From NCBI GenBank assembly GCA_033065855.1, contig JAVXUO010001122.1, positions 62,001 through 126,000 of the forward strand: DNA of 64,000 nucleotides. The letters run 5' to 3'. The position numbers were made by a program, and so were the translations under genes. The notes under the pieces were generated by a model, which was not told the origin of the DNA, did no database searches, and saw only the letters and a program-made list of their open reading frames with translations. Of this stretch, positions 45,911-57,697 are shown in pieces (position 1 is the first letter of the stretch; every line of letters begins with the position of its first letter). This DNA is from Escallonia rubra (taxonomy: Eukaryota; Streptophyta; Magnoliopsida; Escalloniales; Escalloniaceae).

Positions 45911-47423
45911 TAAGTATACCAAATCAGAGTAATTTTTAGAAACATAACCAAAGTTAGAGTCATAAGGTTTTTTGTTCTTTTTTCTTTTTCACATCTTATT
46001 ATGTTCTTTTACACACGCATATGTCGCTAAAAAATTGTATTAGGCACAAAAAACTAATAAGAGGGTATGGAAATAGAAATTCTTTTGGTTTTTAATTTTC
46101 TTTTCTTTTTTTGGTTACATTCAGTTGAGTTAAAAAGTTGCTGCTTTGCTACTTCTAGACAACATAGTAACCTAATTTAACATGGTACTTAGAGACATTT
46201 CTCTACCTTGGATGAAGCTTTCCATGTGACTATTTCAATATATTAAACATGATTATGGTACAAGCAACAACAATTTATGTGACTGGGCACCCAAATGGCA
46301 GGCTTCTGTCGATGTGATTTTAGGCATGGAACTCAAGTTAGAGTGGCTTACGCATCTTAATCATGCTTAGCTGCAACAATTTCCTCCATACATTAAAAGT
46401 GTTGGATGAAAGCTTTCTCCACATGGACCAACCTGAAGGTGGGATGTATATGTGACTTGTAACCATTTTCTATCAATACCTTGATAAGTTTTTAGGTCAC
46501 AAGCAAGACAGCCATTGTAGCTGTTTGCTACAAGTTTTTTCTTTTTTGCTTTTCAAGCAAAATAATAATTTTACTAAATTAGGTATCTCCGCGGTCCAAA
46601 TTGTAATTCGAGAACAAACTCGGCATTTCTAACTAACATGTACCGTCTTGTTCCTTTGAACTTCGGAGTTACCTGACCTCACACCTTTGTAACTCTGCTA
46701 AGAGTTTATCTATTTTAGAAGACTCAAAACTTTTTTGAGCAGTAAAAATGTCGCATATATAGCGGTATTGTGTGTAGAAGCTCAAAATTACTCTTTACAA
46801 TACTTTTTGGGTTGTCTGGGACTTGTGCCTTTATTGAGTGGCGGATCGAGAAATATTTCCTAAGCGGAGCCAAATTTACGGTAAAACTATAGGAAGATTA
46901 GACAAAATTCATATGTCTTTGCTAATCAATTCCGTAATTGTCGCTAAAGGAAAGAGCGATGCAAATTCATCTCTTAACGACCAAATGGTGTGCATTTCGC
47001 ACAATACGGTTTAAGTTGAAACCCCCACCTTTAGAATTATGTGCAAAAGATTTTTTTTAACAGTAACGTCTCAGTATACCTGTGACACTACTTTGAAAAG
47101 AAAACTAACTTGAAGTTATTTAAGGGAACTTCTATCTCCACAACTTAGATGCTTGGAATGCCATGATCTGTTGTCAAAAAGTTAATACTATGTCATTGAT
47201 GCACTTTTTAGCGACAAATTAAGGTGTAGACAAGCATTTCATGATGTGAAAATAATCATTTCCTAATTAACTCAAATTAAGAAAAGAATCAGTCAAAACT
47301 TTGCTAATAACAGGCAAAATTCTCCTTAAAAATAGGACAACGTGGATATGCGATAAGCTCTTGTGGAAATCAAAGATACCTTGAATTTTCAAGTGCAAGC
47401 AACATAACCTCTACAGAACATAA
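45911..47423. other. intergenic, no gene seen
   Basis: AT-rich. At 46838 the words 'gagtggcggatcgagaaatatttcctaagcgg-gccaaa' resemble the terminus of a very common plant hAT group (CAGTGGCGGA-CCAGAA), but no opposite end or target duplication was found. Nothing else is recognised. Confidence 0.4.
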
Positions 47424-48897
47424 GGGCTTTTTTTTGTCAAAATGTCAAAGGCCAATGTCAAATATGTATCCTAATACCCAATATCTTAAATGTACTAAAA
47501 AAGTAGCTAAAATCTTAATGTTGAACCAAAGCATTCCGACGGTTAACGGGAGCTAGAAATCGCACATAACCCACCAGCAGCAGCTAGAACACCCCCCCCC
47601 CCCCCCCCCCCCATCTTCTTCCCCTAACATCTTGTTGCTGCCTGACACTAATACCACTTGCTTCCATCACTGATTGCTGTCCTTCGTCATCTATGACCCC
47701 CTAACTCACACCCTCGGTAACCCGAGACCACGCAGTGCCACCCAAGACCACCACACCTCGACATGTTGCCACTGCCCATGCAACTGATCAATGAATTGGA
47801 GGCTTGCCACGAGGACAAGGAGGGATAAGATTCAGATCAGCAAAACTTGCTGAAGAATATATTGGGTAACTGGGTGTTTAAGGTCAAAGTTTTGCTGGTC
47901 TCAACCAGTATCCGATCCTTGGCCATGATGTTAAAGTTCTCTCTACCAGTAATTAGCGAGTTTGCTATTTTCAAAACCCCTTCTATTTAGTCCTTCATGA
48001 TCTCCTGCATAAACGTCCTTATTGACCACCTCCTTCTCAAATGGATAATCATCATCATCGTTTCCTTATTGAACCTTCAACGACGGTTGCCGACTCACAG
48101 TTGCTACCACTGGCAGGTGGAGCTGGTCAAGGTTTTTACTGGAGTACATGTAGCGTAGTACAACATATTCACATTGAAGAATGAGGCATCAGAGGTGAGG
48201 TCGAAGGAGGTTGACGTGTATGTGCACGTGGATGCTTGGGTAATTTATGAAGGTGGTTTAAGGAGGGTTAATTAGTAGCAATGCTGGACGAATCGGAGGC
48301 TGTTGTTGGCAGTGTATGGCGGTGGTGACTTGATTGGTGGGTGGCGGTGGCTGATCAAGGGTTGTTTTGTGGTGGAGGGGGGGGGGGTGGCGGAGGTGCC
48401 AAGCTGCGGGGGTCGGTGGAATGCCATGGTGGCGTTGTGTGTGGGAGTAGGAGTGGGTGGAGAGCAAGAAGATGGGGGGAGGGGGGTGGAGATGCCACAA
48501 TGTTGAGCTGCAGTAGAAAAGGGAGGGGGGAGAGGGGGGGGGGGGGGTGGCGGAGGTGCCAAGCTGCGGGGGTCGGTGGAATGGCATGGTGGCGTTGTGT
48601 GTGGGAGTAGAAGTGGGTGGAGAGCAAGAAGATGGGGGGAGGGGGGTGGAGATGCCACAATGTTGAGCTGCAGTAGAAAAGGGAGGGGGGAGAAGGGGAA
48701 GAGAAGAGGAGGAAGAAGAAGTGATAGGCCTTATGCATATTTTTCCTTAGTCATAGTCATACCCCTTCCAGTTCCCGTTAGTCGTCGGATTGATTGGATC
48801 AAAACTAAGATGTAGGTATTGATTTAGAACGTTTTAAATATTGGGTACAAAAGTTATACTAGAATGATGATTTATGGTAAAGATTTGGCATTAGCCC
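47424..48897. mobile_element. long-TIR element, ~1.47 kb
   Basis: The left ~130 bp (gggctttttttttgtcaaaatg ... tacccaatatcttaaa ... aaaatcttaatgttga ... tccgacggttaacgggagct) recur as the reverse complement at the right end (48760-48897: gggctaatgccaaa ... acccaatatttaaaa ... tccgacgactaacgggaact). The middle holds a run of about 23 C (47591-47613), proline/pyrimidine-type low complexity and the 160-bp duplication. No transposase is encoded. It is probably a Mutator-like non-autonomous element; a clean target duplication was not seen. Confidence 0.55.
48387..48706. repeat. 160-bp tandem duplication
   Basis: Two nearly identical copies (48387-48546, 48547-48706) start 'ggtggcggaggtgccaagc' and end in long G runs. 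The overlapping ORFs on both strands, with H/P-rich or G/W-rich products, result from this repeat. Confidence 0.9.
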
Positions 48898-49413
48898 AAA
48901 ATGCTAGCACTCTGTTTGGTTACCTAATTCCTCTAATTACAAAGTGATTCGGTTTTAGAGCAAATAATAACCAAAATCCCATTTTTCAGAAGAGAATAAT
49001 ACAACGAGTTTCCCAACAAAACAAAGCATAAGGGTGGCCATATTTGGCCCCAACTTGCCACCTCTACATCCGGCCCAACCTTTACCATACCTTAGTAGTG
49101 TGAAAAATGCAGGGGATTAGTAATTGCACACATTTAAGTAGATTTAGGTTTACCACAAATAATACAAAGAAGGATCTATTTCAAAATTTATGTAACAACC
49201 GACCTCATTAAAAATTGTGTGAAAGCGGTCTAAGGGTGCATTTGAATCAAGGGATTTGAAAGCTTAATGTTGTGTTAGTTTAAAATGACAAGATGATAAA
49301 GATTATTTAAATTCCAACCACACGGGATTGGCCTGGTGGTGAAGGAGGCTTACTCTCTTCCTTGACTTTCTTAGGGGTTAAGACTTTACGGCAACGCCCG
49401 GAAAAAAATATTT
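48898..49413. other. intergenic, no gene seen
   Basis: Holds 'gcacacatttaagtagatttaggtttacca' near 49125, which echoes 52540 ('catgcatttaagtagatctagttttacta') on the other side of the hAT-like element. Also a short tRNA-like word near 49333. No gene. Confidence 0.35.
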
Positions 49414-49421
49414 CTCTGAAT

Positions 49422-52400
49422 CAGTGTTATTAAAAGCGTGCCTAGGCGCAAGGCGCGCCCAGACTCAACCTCAGCGCCTCGCCTAGGCCTAGGCTCAGCG
49501 CGTTCAAGAAGGCGCGCGCCTAGAGAGCCTAGGTGCCTGGGCGCAAGGCGCGCAGCGATGGTGGAGGCGCAAATCCAGGCGCACCTCTTGTAGCCGTTCG
49601 ATTGGACTTCGTGGCTTCACGTGGGCCGTCGATTTCCTTACTAAAACTAAAACCTAAAAACCCCAAATCAGCTAAGCAGACTCACTCTCAAGTCTCTCTC
49701 TGTAAGACCCCAAATAATATATAATTAATTATTTTAATTCTTGGGCTACTTTTGAAGTTTTAATAATATTTTAGAATTCCTTTTGAATAAGTAACATATC
49801 TTTAGGGGCCTATGGAGTAATTTACCAAGTTTAGAGAAATAAAAAGACTAGTTAGTTTGTGTTTTATCGTTAAATTAAGTCTGATCTTTTAGAGAGAGGA
49901 AAAGAAAGAGAAAACTAGGGTTTTGGAGGATTGCAATCTTCTGTGCACAATTGGTAAGATTCTTGAACCCACTTTCGATTATAAGGATAAATTAGATGAT
50001 ATTAGAATTGTGGTTGTTAAGATTTTAACGTAAGTGAGTTAATTATAATATCTAGGTTTTGAGGTTTTCGGAAGCGATCGCAATTTGGTGAAGACTATTA
50101 TATAAATTTGAGGTAAGGGTTTTATGTACATGTCTGTGTCATTATCGTTATGCCATTGATTGATTTCGCTCCTCTGATTTTTGGTCAACAATAAATTTAT
50201 CTTTTGTTAAAAATATCGGTATTTGTCAAATCTGAATATTTTTTTTTGTATAATCAAACCGATAATATCCATCATTAGAATTAGTGTTTTCGCCCGTCGT
50301 TTGTTGTGCCGTTTGCAGTCTAACGTGATCGTTCCCTTCTTTCTTTCTTTTTTTTTTTACTGTTCGGCTGCTGTGCGGCTATTGTGCTCTTGCCTTGGCA
50401 GTTGGCAATTGCCAATCATTACAAAAGAAGTCATCAGCTTCTTTTATGAGAAGTTGCCGTCCAAATGGCAAAAGTGCCTTTGCCACTTGTCAAGTTCTTA
50501 ATGGTTCACAAAGTTTGTTAACCTTTTTTTTCCCATATTTTGTTATTTGAAATTTCTGGAACCGTACGAACTTGGATTCAAGCAATTCCACTTCCATTAA
50601 ACTAGTCTCTTCGTCCTCTTCGACTCAAGTCTAATATCGAATAGTTTCTGAAATCATTAAGTAATCCTTATTGGAATGCAAGTTTTGATACTTTTGCGGC
50701 TGGTGTATCCGTGAGATACTTTGATTTCCGTTTGACTTTTTTGAATTGAACTAATATTTTAAAACCTTCACGTGCTTAGGTTAACGTAGTGCCATGACAT
50801 GATATGTCAATTGCTACCGGTATGCAACTTTGAACTTAGAACCTTCGCGTGCTTAGGTTAACGTGCTTTACAGTCACGTATTACGTGATTGTATCGTATT
50901 TGATAATTAGTTCAATTTTTCGACTGTGTTCATTTGACTTTGACTTTGATTTGATATTTGGCGGATTGGAATATCCCGAAATGAGATTATTGGTCGTGCT
51001 CAGATTTTGCAATCGTCTTTGCACTTTCGTTTTCATATGCTTTGTTTGGATTCAGCTATACATTATTAGATACCAGCGTTGTACTCTGTGGGTGTGTGCG
51101 TGTAATCTTTACTGGGCTTTGTGCTCACCCCCTTTCTCTCCCCATTTCAGGTAATTAAGCTGAGACGGTTTAGAGGAGTTAATAGCATTATGCTTAAGCT
51201 TGGAGTGAACTTTAATTGATAATTTTCTTAGTAGCTTTGAAATAAGAACAATGTAATAGTTTTTGATATAGTGACTTTTGGTACCCCAATGTTTGGGAAG
51301 TGACTATTGTTATTAGATTTCCGCTGCATTTATTAGACTTTGATACATTTAGAGCTCTGATTATCATTTTGAGGTTATGTTCTTGGTAAAATTCTTTGGG
51401 TATTATATTTCTAGTACGCAGGAATATTTTGAAATAGTACGTGTAGGTCCGCCTCCGAGTCGGGGCGTGACACTCTCACTCTCACAGTCTCACACTCTCA
51501 CCTCGTCGTCGCATAACCCGTCACCGCCGGTCGCCGACTCGCCGCCGTCGTATCTCCTAAGTCCCATCTGCGCCGATCGTCTGCTGCTCGCCTGCTGCAG
51601 TGCTGCTCGTCTGCTCCTCTTCGCCAGTTCAGCCGCGATTGCTGCTGCTGCTTCAGCCGCGAGGGGCGCGAGGCCCGCGATTGCTGCTCCTCTTCTTCAG
51701 TTCGCCGATCGTCCACTGCTTCAGCCGCGAGGCCCGTAATTGCTGCTCCTCTTCTCGGGTGAGCTTGTTGTTTTAGAACCATTAAATTAATCGAGAGGCC
51801 AAAGCTTGTATAGTAGTTTCTTTGGACACTGTGGAAAAAGAACTAGCAAGATGCCAATGAGCCAAAGCTTGAACAAGGACCTCTAATTTCATGGGTTTTG
51901 TAGAGTACAGTTGTTCAAATTTGGTTGGTGTGAAGGATGGGCATGGATACCAATTGGGTTCCTCTTATAGTTGTGGTGATCAGTTTAAAGATTGTGATGG
52001 TAGTTTTGGTTTGTGTTGGTGAAATCGATGGGAATTTGAGAATACAAGAAGAAAACGAGAAAATCAATAAGTAGCAAAAATTGTCATATATTAGCTGATT
52101 GTCTTACATTTTGTTTTAGCCTATTCTAGCTTGAATCTCCTGGGTAATTGATGAGAAATTAGCTGATTGAATGCTGTTTACATGCATTATGTTTACATGC
52201 ATTATGTTTAGATGAGAAATTAGCTGATTGTCTTACATTTTGTTTTAGCAAATAAGACTTTGATTGTTTTAGCTGATTGTTGTTTACATGCATTATGTTT
52301 AGACTTTGACTGTTTTAGCAAATTATTTGTTTTAGCAAATAATTTTATTGTTTTAATGCACTATTATTTATTTATTTTAATATTGCGCCTTACTTCGAAA

Positions 52401-52478
52401 AGGCGCGCACCTGCGCCTTGCGCCTAGGCTCCAGGGACCTTTTGCGCCTTAGGTACGCCTGCGCCTTTAATAACACTG
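49422..52478. mobile_element. hAT-like element, split by a solo LTR
   Basis: Terminal inverted repeats CAGTGTTATTAAAAGCG (left) and, read in reverse, CAGTGTTATTAAAGGCG (right) are flanked by 8-bp words CTCTGAAT (49414-49421) and CTCTAAAT (52479-52486), one mismatch apart. The 8-bp duplication and CAG start are hAT traits. Both sub-terminal regions are packed with 'aggcgc', 'gcgcct' and 'cctaggc' words in both orientations. Without the inserted LTR the element would be about 1.28 kb. It encodes no transposase. Its middle has a pyrimidine-rich 'ctctctc/ctcactctca' stretch and a GC-rich segment (51500-51760) that gives chance ORFs. Confidence 0.75.
49701..51472 (+). mobile_element. solo gypsy-type LTR, 1,772 bp
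   Basis: Starts TGTAAGACCCCAAATAATA and ends TCGGGGCGTGACA, the typical edges of Del/Tekay-type chromovirus LTRs. It is flanked by CTCTC on both sides (49696-49700 and 51473-51477), a 5-bp target duplication. No internal region or second LTR is present, so this is the product of LTR-LTR recombination. It sits inside the hAT-like element, hence is younger than it. The intact target duplication and clean edges suggest a moderate age. Confidence 0.82.
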
Positions 52479-52486
52479 CTCTAAAT

Positions 52487-53250
52487 GCACCAGGCCGATA
52501 TCGAGGTGCGCCCTTAAGAGCGTGATGTCTCTCAGTGCATGCATTTAAGTAGATCTAGTTTTACTATAAATTGCAAACAAAAAAAAAAGGATATAGTTGG
52601 AAAATGATATCACTAAACTCCTTGAGTTTGTGGGTAAATTGTAGCTGATCGAAGACTGTGTATTGTATAATCTCACTTGTGTGCATTGACCAGATTGAAT
52701 GCTGATGATGTTTAAGTTTTTTTATAAAAAGACATGGTTGCCTCTAGCCTTTTTTTTCTCTCCTTTCTCTCCCATCATCCCCATGTTACTCATACTCAGA
52801 TCAACTACAACCACCGACACATTATCGCTACGCCACCAACCACAACCACTGCATTGTATCACCCCAATAGCACCAAAGAAAAATTGTCCTTTTTCTGAAA
52901 CCTTACACCAAAACGTTCTCAAAAGAAGATCATGAGTTTTGCAGAAAGTTTCACACCTTCTCAAGCTCTCTTTTTCCCTTGCAAAAAGAAGAAACCTACT
53001 ATTATGTGACACTCTCTCATAAATTCAAGCAGATTGAAGAAATTTAAGCTTCTGAAGCATTTCAACTATGGGTATATTCAAGCACACCGATTTTCCCCTT
53101 CAAAGACCCTTCTCATTCATTAAACAAGCCACATAGATACATGTTTCATTTTCTTTATCTATAGGTCATTTGGTAAGTGTAACTTCCCACTGGACTTGGA
53201 AGGTTTCCCTGCCATTAAAGATACAAGGGCCACTAAGGGTTTGTCAGAGT
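52487..53250. other. intergenic, no gene seen
   Basis: AT-rich flank of the hAT-like element; the ORFs at 52699 (+) and 52722 (-) overlap each other and have no domain. The last bases before 53251 read 'gtcagagt'. Confidence 0.35.
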
Positions 53251-54560
53251 TGTTAGCCTTATGGTGGTATAGCCTAGGCTTACATCTTGTTTTGATGATA
53301 ATAACACATTGATTATGTTCTCCTTGTATGTTCTGAGTAGAGTCTTAGTAGGTACACACACACACATACGTGAGGACACATTTGAGAAATTGATACGTTG
53401 ATTGTAATCAAATGTGCTTAAAGCTATAGTGGAGATGCTATAAAAGCTTCATACATTCCAGTGTCAAAGAAAAAAAATGCATAAGCTAAGTTACTCTTAA
53501 TTGTGTGTGATCCTTACTATTATATTAGCTAGTCTTAGTTTGATGCTTAGGTTGATGAATATGGCCTAAATTGACCTTAGACACCTTGTGCATTGCATGT
53601 GAATTCATAACCTTTCAAGTAAGTGTGATTCTTGAAAATGAGTGAACTTTGGAGCTTACTCATATTATCTCAAAAATATTTTTGAGGCTAATCTTTTCAT
53701 GTTTTGATAAATGCTTTCATTAGCTTACCAACAAAAGAATTGGCGCCTCAATCCAATTTTTTTAGAAAAAGTTATGCCCAAAATAAGAAAGTGGGTTTCA
53801 TGAGGCAGTCGACCAATGCTGTCGACTTCACTAGAAATAGAGTCAACAACATTGAGGCCAAATATAGTCAACAACATTGAGGCAGATTAAAAAATAACGG
53901 CTAGTTTTGCCGAAAACCATGTCATAAACAAAATCTGTTTATGACAACTATGTTTCATATCCACTGTATAAAAATGATTTGGGACTTCATCATACAATAT
54001 GAAAATCATATTCTACGCCTCCATTAATTAGAGAAACGTCAAGCCTCATAGATTAAACTTTTATCTCTATATCTTCATGATTTTACAGCATGAAACTGAA
54101 CATCTTTCCAACAATTCTTTTATTCAGAATGAGCACCTTCAAGTCATCAATTATCTCATCTTTGTATTGTACAAGAGCTTCATTTGTACTCATTTCCTTT
54201 CCAAAGGATTTCTTTGTACACAATTCATCATTGTAAAATGACTGTGATCAAGGATTAATTTGTCAAATCTTGATTGAGCTTAGAGGATTCAAGGCTTGTG
54301 CTTGGTTTGGGGATATCATCAAGTGTTTGTAAGAGTTTATATCTTGACCCAGGAGAAGATTTGTTGCCAGTGAATTATAGTGTTTCGCAAGATATTTTCT
54401 TGAAGAGGTGGATGTAGACTTGATGATAGTTCAAAAAATTGTGTAGTTAAGGATATTGATTGGGATGGTCATTAGTTTGATTAAGATGCATGCTTGTGAT
54501 TATCTTAGATTCCCAATTCATTTTGAGAACCCTTATTCACCTTAACTGTAAGCTTGTGTT
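53251..54560 (+). mobile_element. copia-type (Sirevirus-like) LTR remnant
   Basis: Begins TGTTAGCC at 53251 with 'ttgttttgatgataata' shortly after. It then runs through 'ctaaattgaccttagacaccttgtgcattgcatg', the 'gtcgac' words near 53810-53825 and 'aagatttgttgcc' to about 54560. There 'ttggtttcaagag' could be a degraded initiator-tRNA primer site (TGGTATCAGAG). A related, more diverged copy lies at 1-1221 on the other strand. No coding domain follows. It is old and broken. Confidence 0.55.
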
Positions 54561-55012
54561 ATTGGTTTCAAGAGTTTTGGGCTTTGGATGACAAAGATGA
54601 TTCAGTTGATGAGAGGGTAAAGAGGTTTTACAAAGAGATGAGAATGTAGGAATCACTTAGGCAACTTAATGGAGTGTTGCAAATGTAGGATTGAAGAATA
54701 TCTTAGAAATAGAAAGTCAAGAGGATGTTCTTGCTTTGTTTAATTTTGGTTAATATTTGATTCAGCATGGTCTCAACATGTATTGTAGAGATTTCGAATA
54801 TATTCTTTTGTATGTTATGAATAGTGAAAATGAAAAACAAAATATTCAATAGTCTTCTAGGATTGGAAATTGAGACCTAATTTTAATAAGATTCGCTACT
54901 CAATTGTAATTGAAAAGCAAACTTTGGTTTCAATCTCCTAAAGCTTTGAGGTGGTCGGAGTTGGGGGGGGGGGGGAGTAGAGAGAGAGATCTATAATTCC
55001 GTGTTTAGTGTT
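54561..55012. other. flank of the gypsy element, no gene seen
   Basis: AT-rich, possibly the start of the internal region of the copia-type element. A run of about 13 G (54963-54975) and a GA stretch lie just before the GC-rich LTR. Confidence 0.35.
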
Positions 55013-56200
55013 TGTTCCCAACCTATTCTGGTCGCACCCAAAAGGCCCACTGCGGCCCCATTTTGCATGACACGTCCGCACAAGCAACATACATTTTCAA
55101 CGCTCACAACCGGTCAAGGCATGCACGCTCAAGGAACGTGACCAAGCCTCATGACGCTTCGATCGTCGCACTTCGCCCGTCGCCCGTCGACGCGCCATGA
55201 CACTTGCCCAAGGAAGTTGGCCTTGGCCTCCCCCTTGGGGTCGGCCTCGGCCTTGGCCTTCCCCTTGGGGTCGGCCTCGGCCTCCCCATTGGGGTCGGCC
55301 TCGGCCTCCCCATGGGGGTCGGCCTCGGCCTCCCCTTGAGGTTGGCCTTGGCCTTCCCCGAAGGGTTGGCCTTTGGTCTCCATACTTAACATTTTCACTT
55401 CTCTTCAAGAGGCCTTGCATCCTCCGCAACGCCCCTCGCCCGTCGTCCGGACATTAACTCCGCAACGCCCGTCGCCCGTCGTCCGGACGTCAACTCCGCG
55501 ACCCCCGTCGCCCGTCGTCCGGACGTCAACTCCGCGACCCCCGTCGCCCGTCGTCCGGATGTCAACTCCGCGACTCCCGTCGCCCGGACACAACTCCGCG
55601 ACCCCCGTCGCCCGGACACAACTCCGCGACCCCCGTCGCCCCGACACAACTCCGTGACCCCCGTCGCCCGGACACAACTCCGTGACCCCGTCGCCCGGAC
55701 ACAACTTCGCGACCCCCGTCGCCCCGACACAACTCCACGACGCTCATCGTCCGATGCCCGGACCTTGTGTTCGTGACCCCCGTCACCGACGTTCGGGCGT
55801 CACACTCCAACACTTCGCCGCGCCCGTGCGCCGCGCTGCTGATACAGCTGTGCCCCCAGGCTCTTCTTCACACTACCGTGCCCCCGGCACTATACGCAAT
55901 CTGTCGCGCCCATGCGCCACCATTGACACCAACGTGCCCCCGGCACCTTACGCACTCTGTCGCGCCCATGCGCCACCATTGACACAAACATGCCCCCAGC
56001 ACCTTACGCACTCCGTCGCGCCCATGCACCGCGCCATTGACATAGACGTGCTCCCGGCACCTTACTCACTTCATCGCGCCCATGCGCCACAATCATGTCA
56101 TCATGCCCCCGGGCACCACACTCATTCATCACACCATGCGCACCTTGCCTTGGTCATGGAACATGCTTCAACCCACTCTCCGGAGTGTACATCATCAGCA

Positions 56201-56890
56201 GGGATAGGCGACTCCTCCGGGACACTATCTCTGCCAGGGAGCTCTTCAACTCCCCTTCCGCCAGGTAGACGGCTCCTCCGGGATGCTACCTCGGCGAGTC
56301 GGGTAGACGGCTCCTCCGGGATGCTACCTTGACATGCTCCGAGTGCTCCGGCACAAGGACTCACCCGCGGGGATAGGCGACTCCTCCGGGACACTATCTC
56401 TGCCAGGGAGCTCTTCAACTCCCCTTCCGCCAGGTAGACGGCTCCTCCGGGATGCTACCTCGGCCAGTCGGGTAGACGGCTCCTCCGGGATGCTACCTTG
56501 ACTCGCTCCGAGTGCTCCGGCATAAGAACTCACCCGCGGGGATAGGCGACTCCTCCGGGACACTATCTCTGCCAGGGAGCTCTTCAACTCCCCTTCCGCC
56601 AGGTAGACGGCTCCTCCGGGATGCTACCTCGGCCAGTCGGGTAGACGGCTCCTCCGGGATGCTACCTTGACTCGCTCCAAGTGCTCCGGCATAAGGACTC
56701 ACCCGTAGGGATAGGCGACTCCTCCGGGACACTATCTTTACCAGGGAGCTCTAAGTGCTCCGGCACGAAGACTCCCCTTCTGCCAGGTAGACGGCTCTTC
56801 CGGGATGCTACCTTGGCCGGCCAGGTAGACGGCTCCTCCGGGATGCTACCTCGGCCTGCGGAATAGGCGACTCCTCCGGGACACTATCTC
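56201..56890 (+). repeat. 169-bp minisatellite in the gypsy LTR
   Basis: 'gggataggcgactcctccgg' recurs at about 56201, 56370, 56539 and 56708, with a shorter unit at 56860. Each unit includes two or three copies of a ~31-bp subunit starting 'ggtagacggctcctccggg'. The right LTR has the same array from 63338. ORFs on both strands through the array are by-products. Confidence 0.92.
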
Positions 56891-57292
56891 CGTCAGGGTG
56901 CCTGCGTGACTGGCCTACGTGCTCCGGCACTGGGGCTTGCGTCGGCACCCCTAGGGACTATGACCCCCGGGTCACTCCGAGACGGGAGCAGGTCTTCGGA
57001 GGGCATCGCGCCTAGTTCACCTGGCAGTTGGGCGTCGGGTCTTCCCCACCGCTGCCAGGCCTGTGGGACTCCGCAAGGGCTTGGATTGGAGGCTAGATCA
57101 AGGGGGTTCTCTGGCCACACCGATGCGGTGGGAGCCAGTCTTTCCAGACAGACAGAGCGACGCTGTGCGGGGCAGGCCGGATGAATATGCGATTCAACAG
57201 TCCGTGGAGCACCGGCACCCGTGGACCCCCTAGTGACGTGTCACTCCCAGGGAGCGTCACGTGTCGGTTAATGACATCATCATCTCAATCTC

Positions 57293-57300
57293 TATAAATA
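57293..57300 (+). promoter_or_regulatory. LTR TATA box
   Basis: TATAAATA in 'ctctataaatagagg' lies about 340 bp before the LTR end, where a U3 promoter is expected. A G-box-like 'cacgtgtc' is at about 57258. Confidence 0.7.
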
Positions 57301-57633
57301 GAGGTCTTGAGAATTCATTTGAGGAGGAGACAGAGGTTGGACTTCTTCTTCACTCTCACATTTTCACTTTCTCACTCTAGAATCCTAGAGAGAGAAACAT
57401 ACAGGACCCTGACTTTGGACCTAAGCATCGGACTGTCACTGTCGTCGTATATTCATCCTGCGCTATCACCCTCGCAGCACTGCCACCCTCAAGCTCTGTC
57501 TGGGAAGCCCTTGGTCTCTGCCCTTGTTCCACCCTTGCTGTGTCTCACATCAACATACTTGGAAGCTGACTCGGACTGCAGCCTTTGTGGCACCTCCACG
57601 TAAGTACGATACCCACATTCCTTGGCATCATTT

Positions 57634-57651
57634 TGGCGACTCCGCTGGGGA
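57634..57651 (+). other. primer-binding site (tRNA-type)
   Basis: TGGCGACTCCGCTGGGGA starts a few bases after the LTR end. This is the form of primer site used by many plant Tat/Ogre-like gypsy elements, ascribed to tRNA-Arg. It fixes the 5-prime LTR edge near 57630. Confidence 0.65.
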
Positions 57652-57697
57652 GGTGAGCATCGTACTGCAGTCTGTCTATCTTCCGCACTCAGTCTCC

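Larger units (their letters stand above)
55013..57630 (+). mobile_element. gypsy-type element, left LTR, ~2.6 kb
   Basis: From TGTTCCCAACC at 55013 the sequence matches the block starting at 62218 for at least 1.8 kb, until the window ends. The match is high by eye, apart from small differences in repeat number. A TATA box (57293) and the primer-binding site just after 57630 define the U3-R-U5 order on the plus strand. The LTR is GC-rich and built of nested minisatellites: 'cccttggggtcggcctcgg' (55200-55370), 'cccgtcgcccg-acac/gtcaactccgcga' (55430-55740), a ~57-bp 'cgcgcccatgcgccaccattgaca' unit (55900-56090) and a 169-bp unit (56201-56890). The left edge may be incomplete. The similarity of the LTRs implies a young insertion. 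Confidence 0.8.

Noticed and set aside
48258-48815. Proline/histidine-rich and glycine/tryptophan-rich ORFs
   Set aside because: Overlapping frames on both strands of a 160-bp duplication with long G runs. No start context or domain.
49325-49400. tRNA-like A-box word (tggcctggtggtgaagg) as a SINE
   Set aside because: No convincing B-box, poly(A)/T tail or target duplication.
56201-56890. Regular repeats that could suggest a CRISPR array
   Set aside because: Units are 169 bp without unique spacers, the context is a plant LTR, and there are no cas genes.
55097-57184. Many ORFs of 60-216 codons across the left LTR (and 62301-63966 in the right LTR)
   Set aside because: They follow the period of the LTR minisatellites on both strands and have repetitive products without domains.
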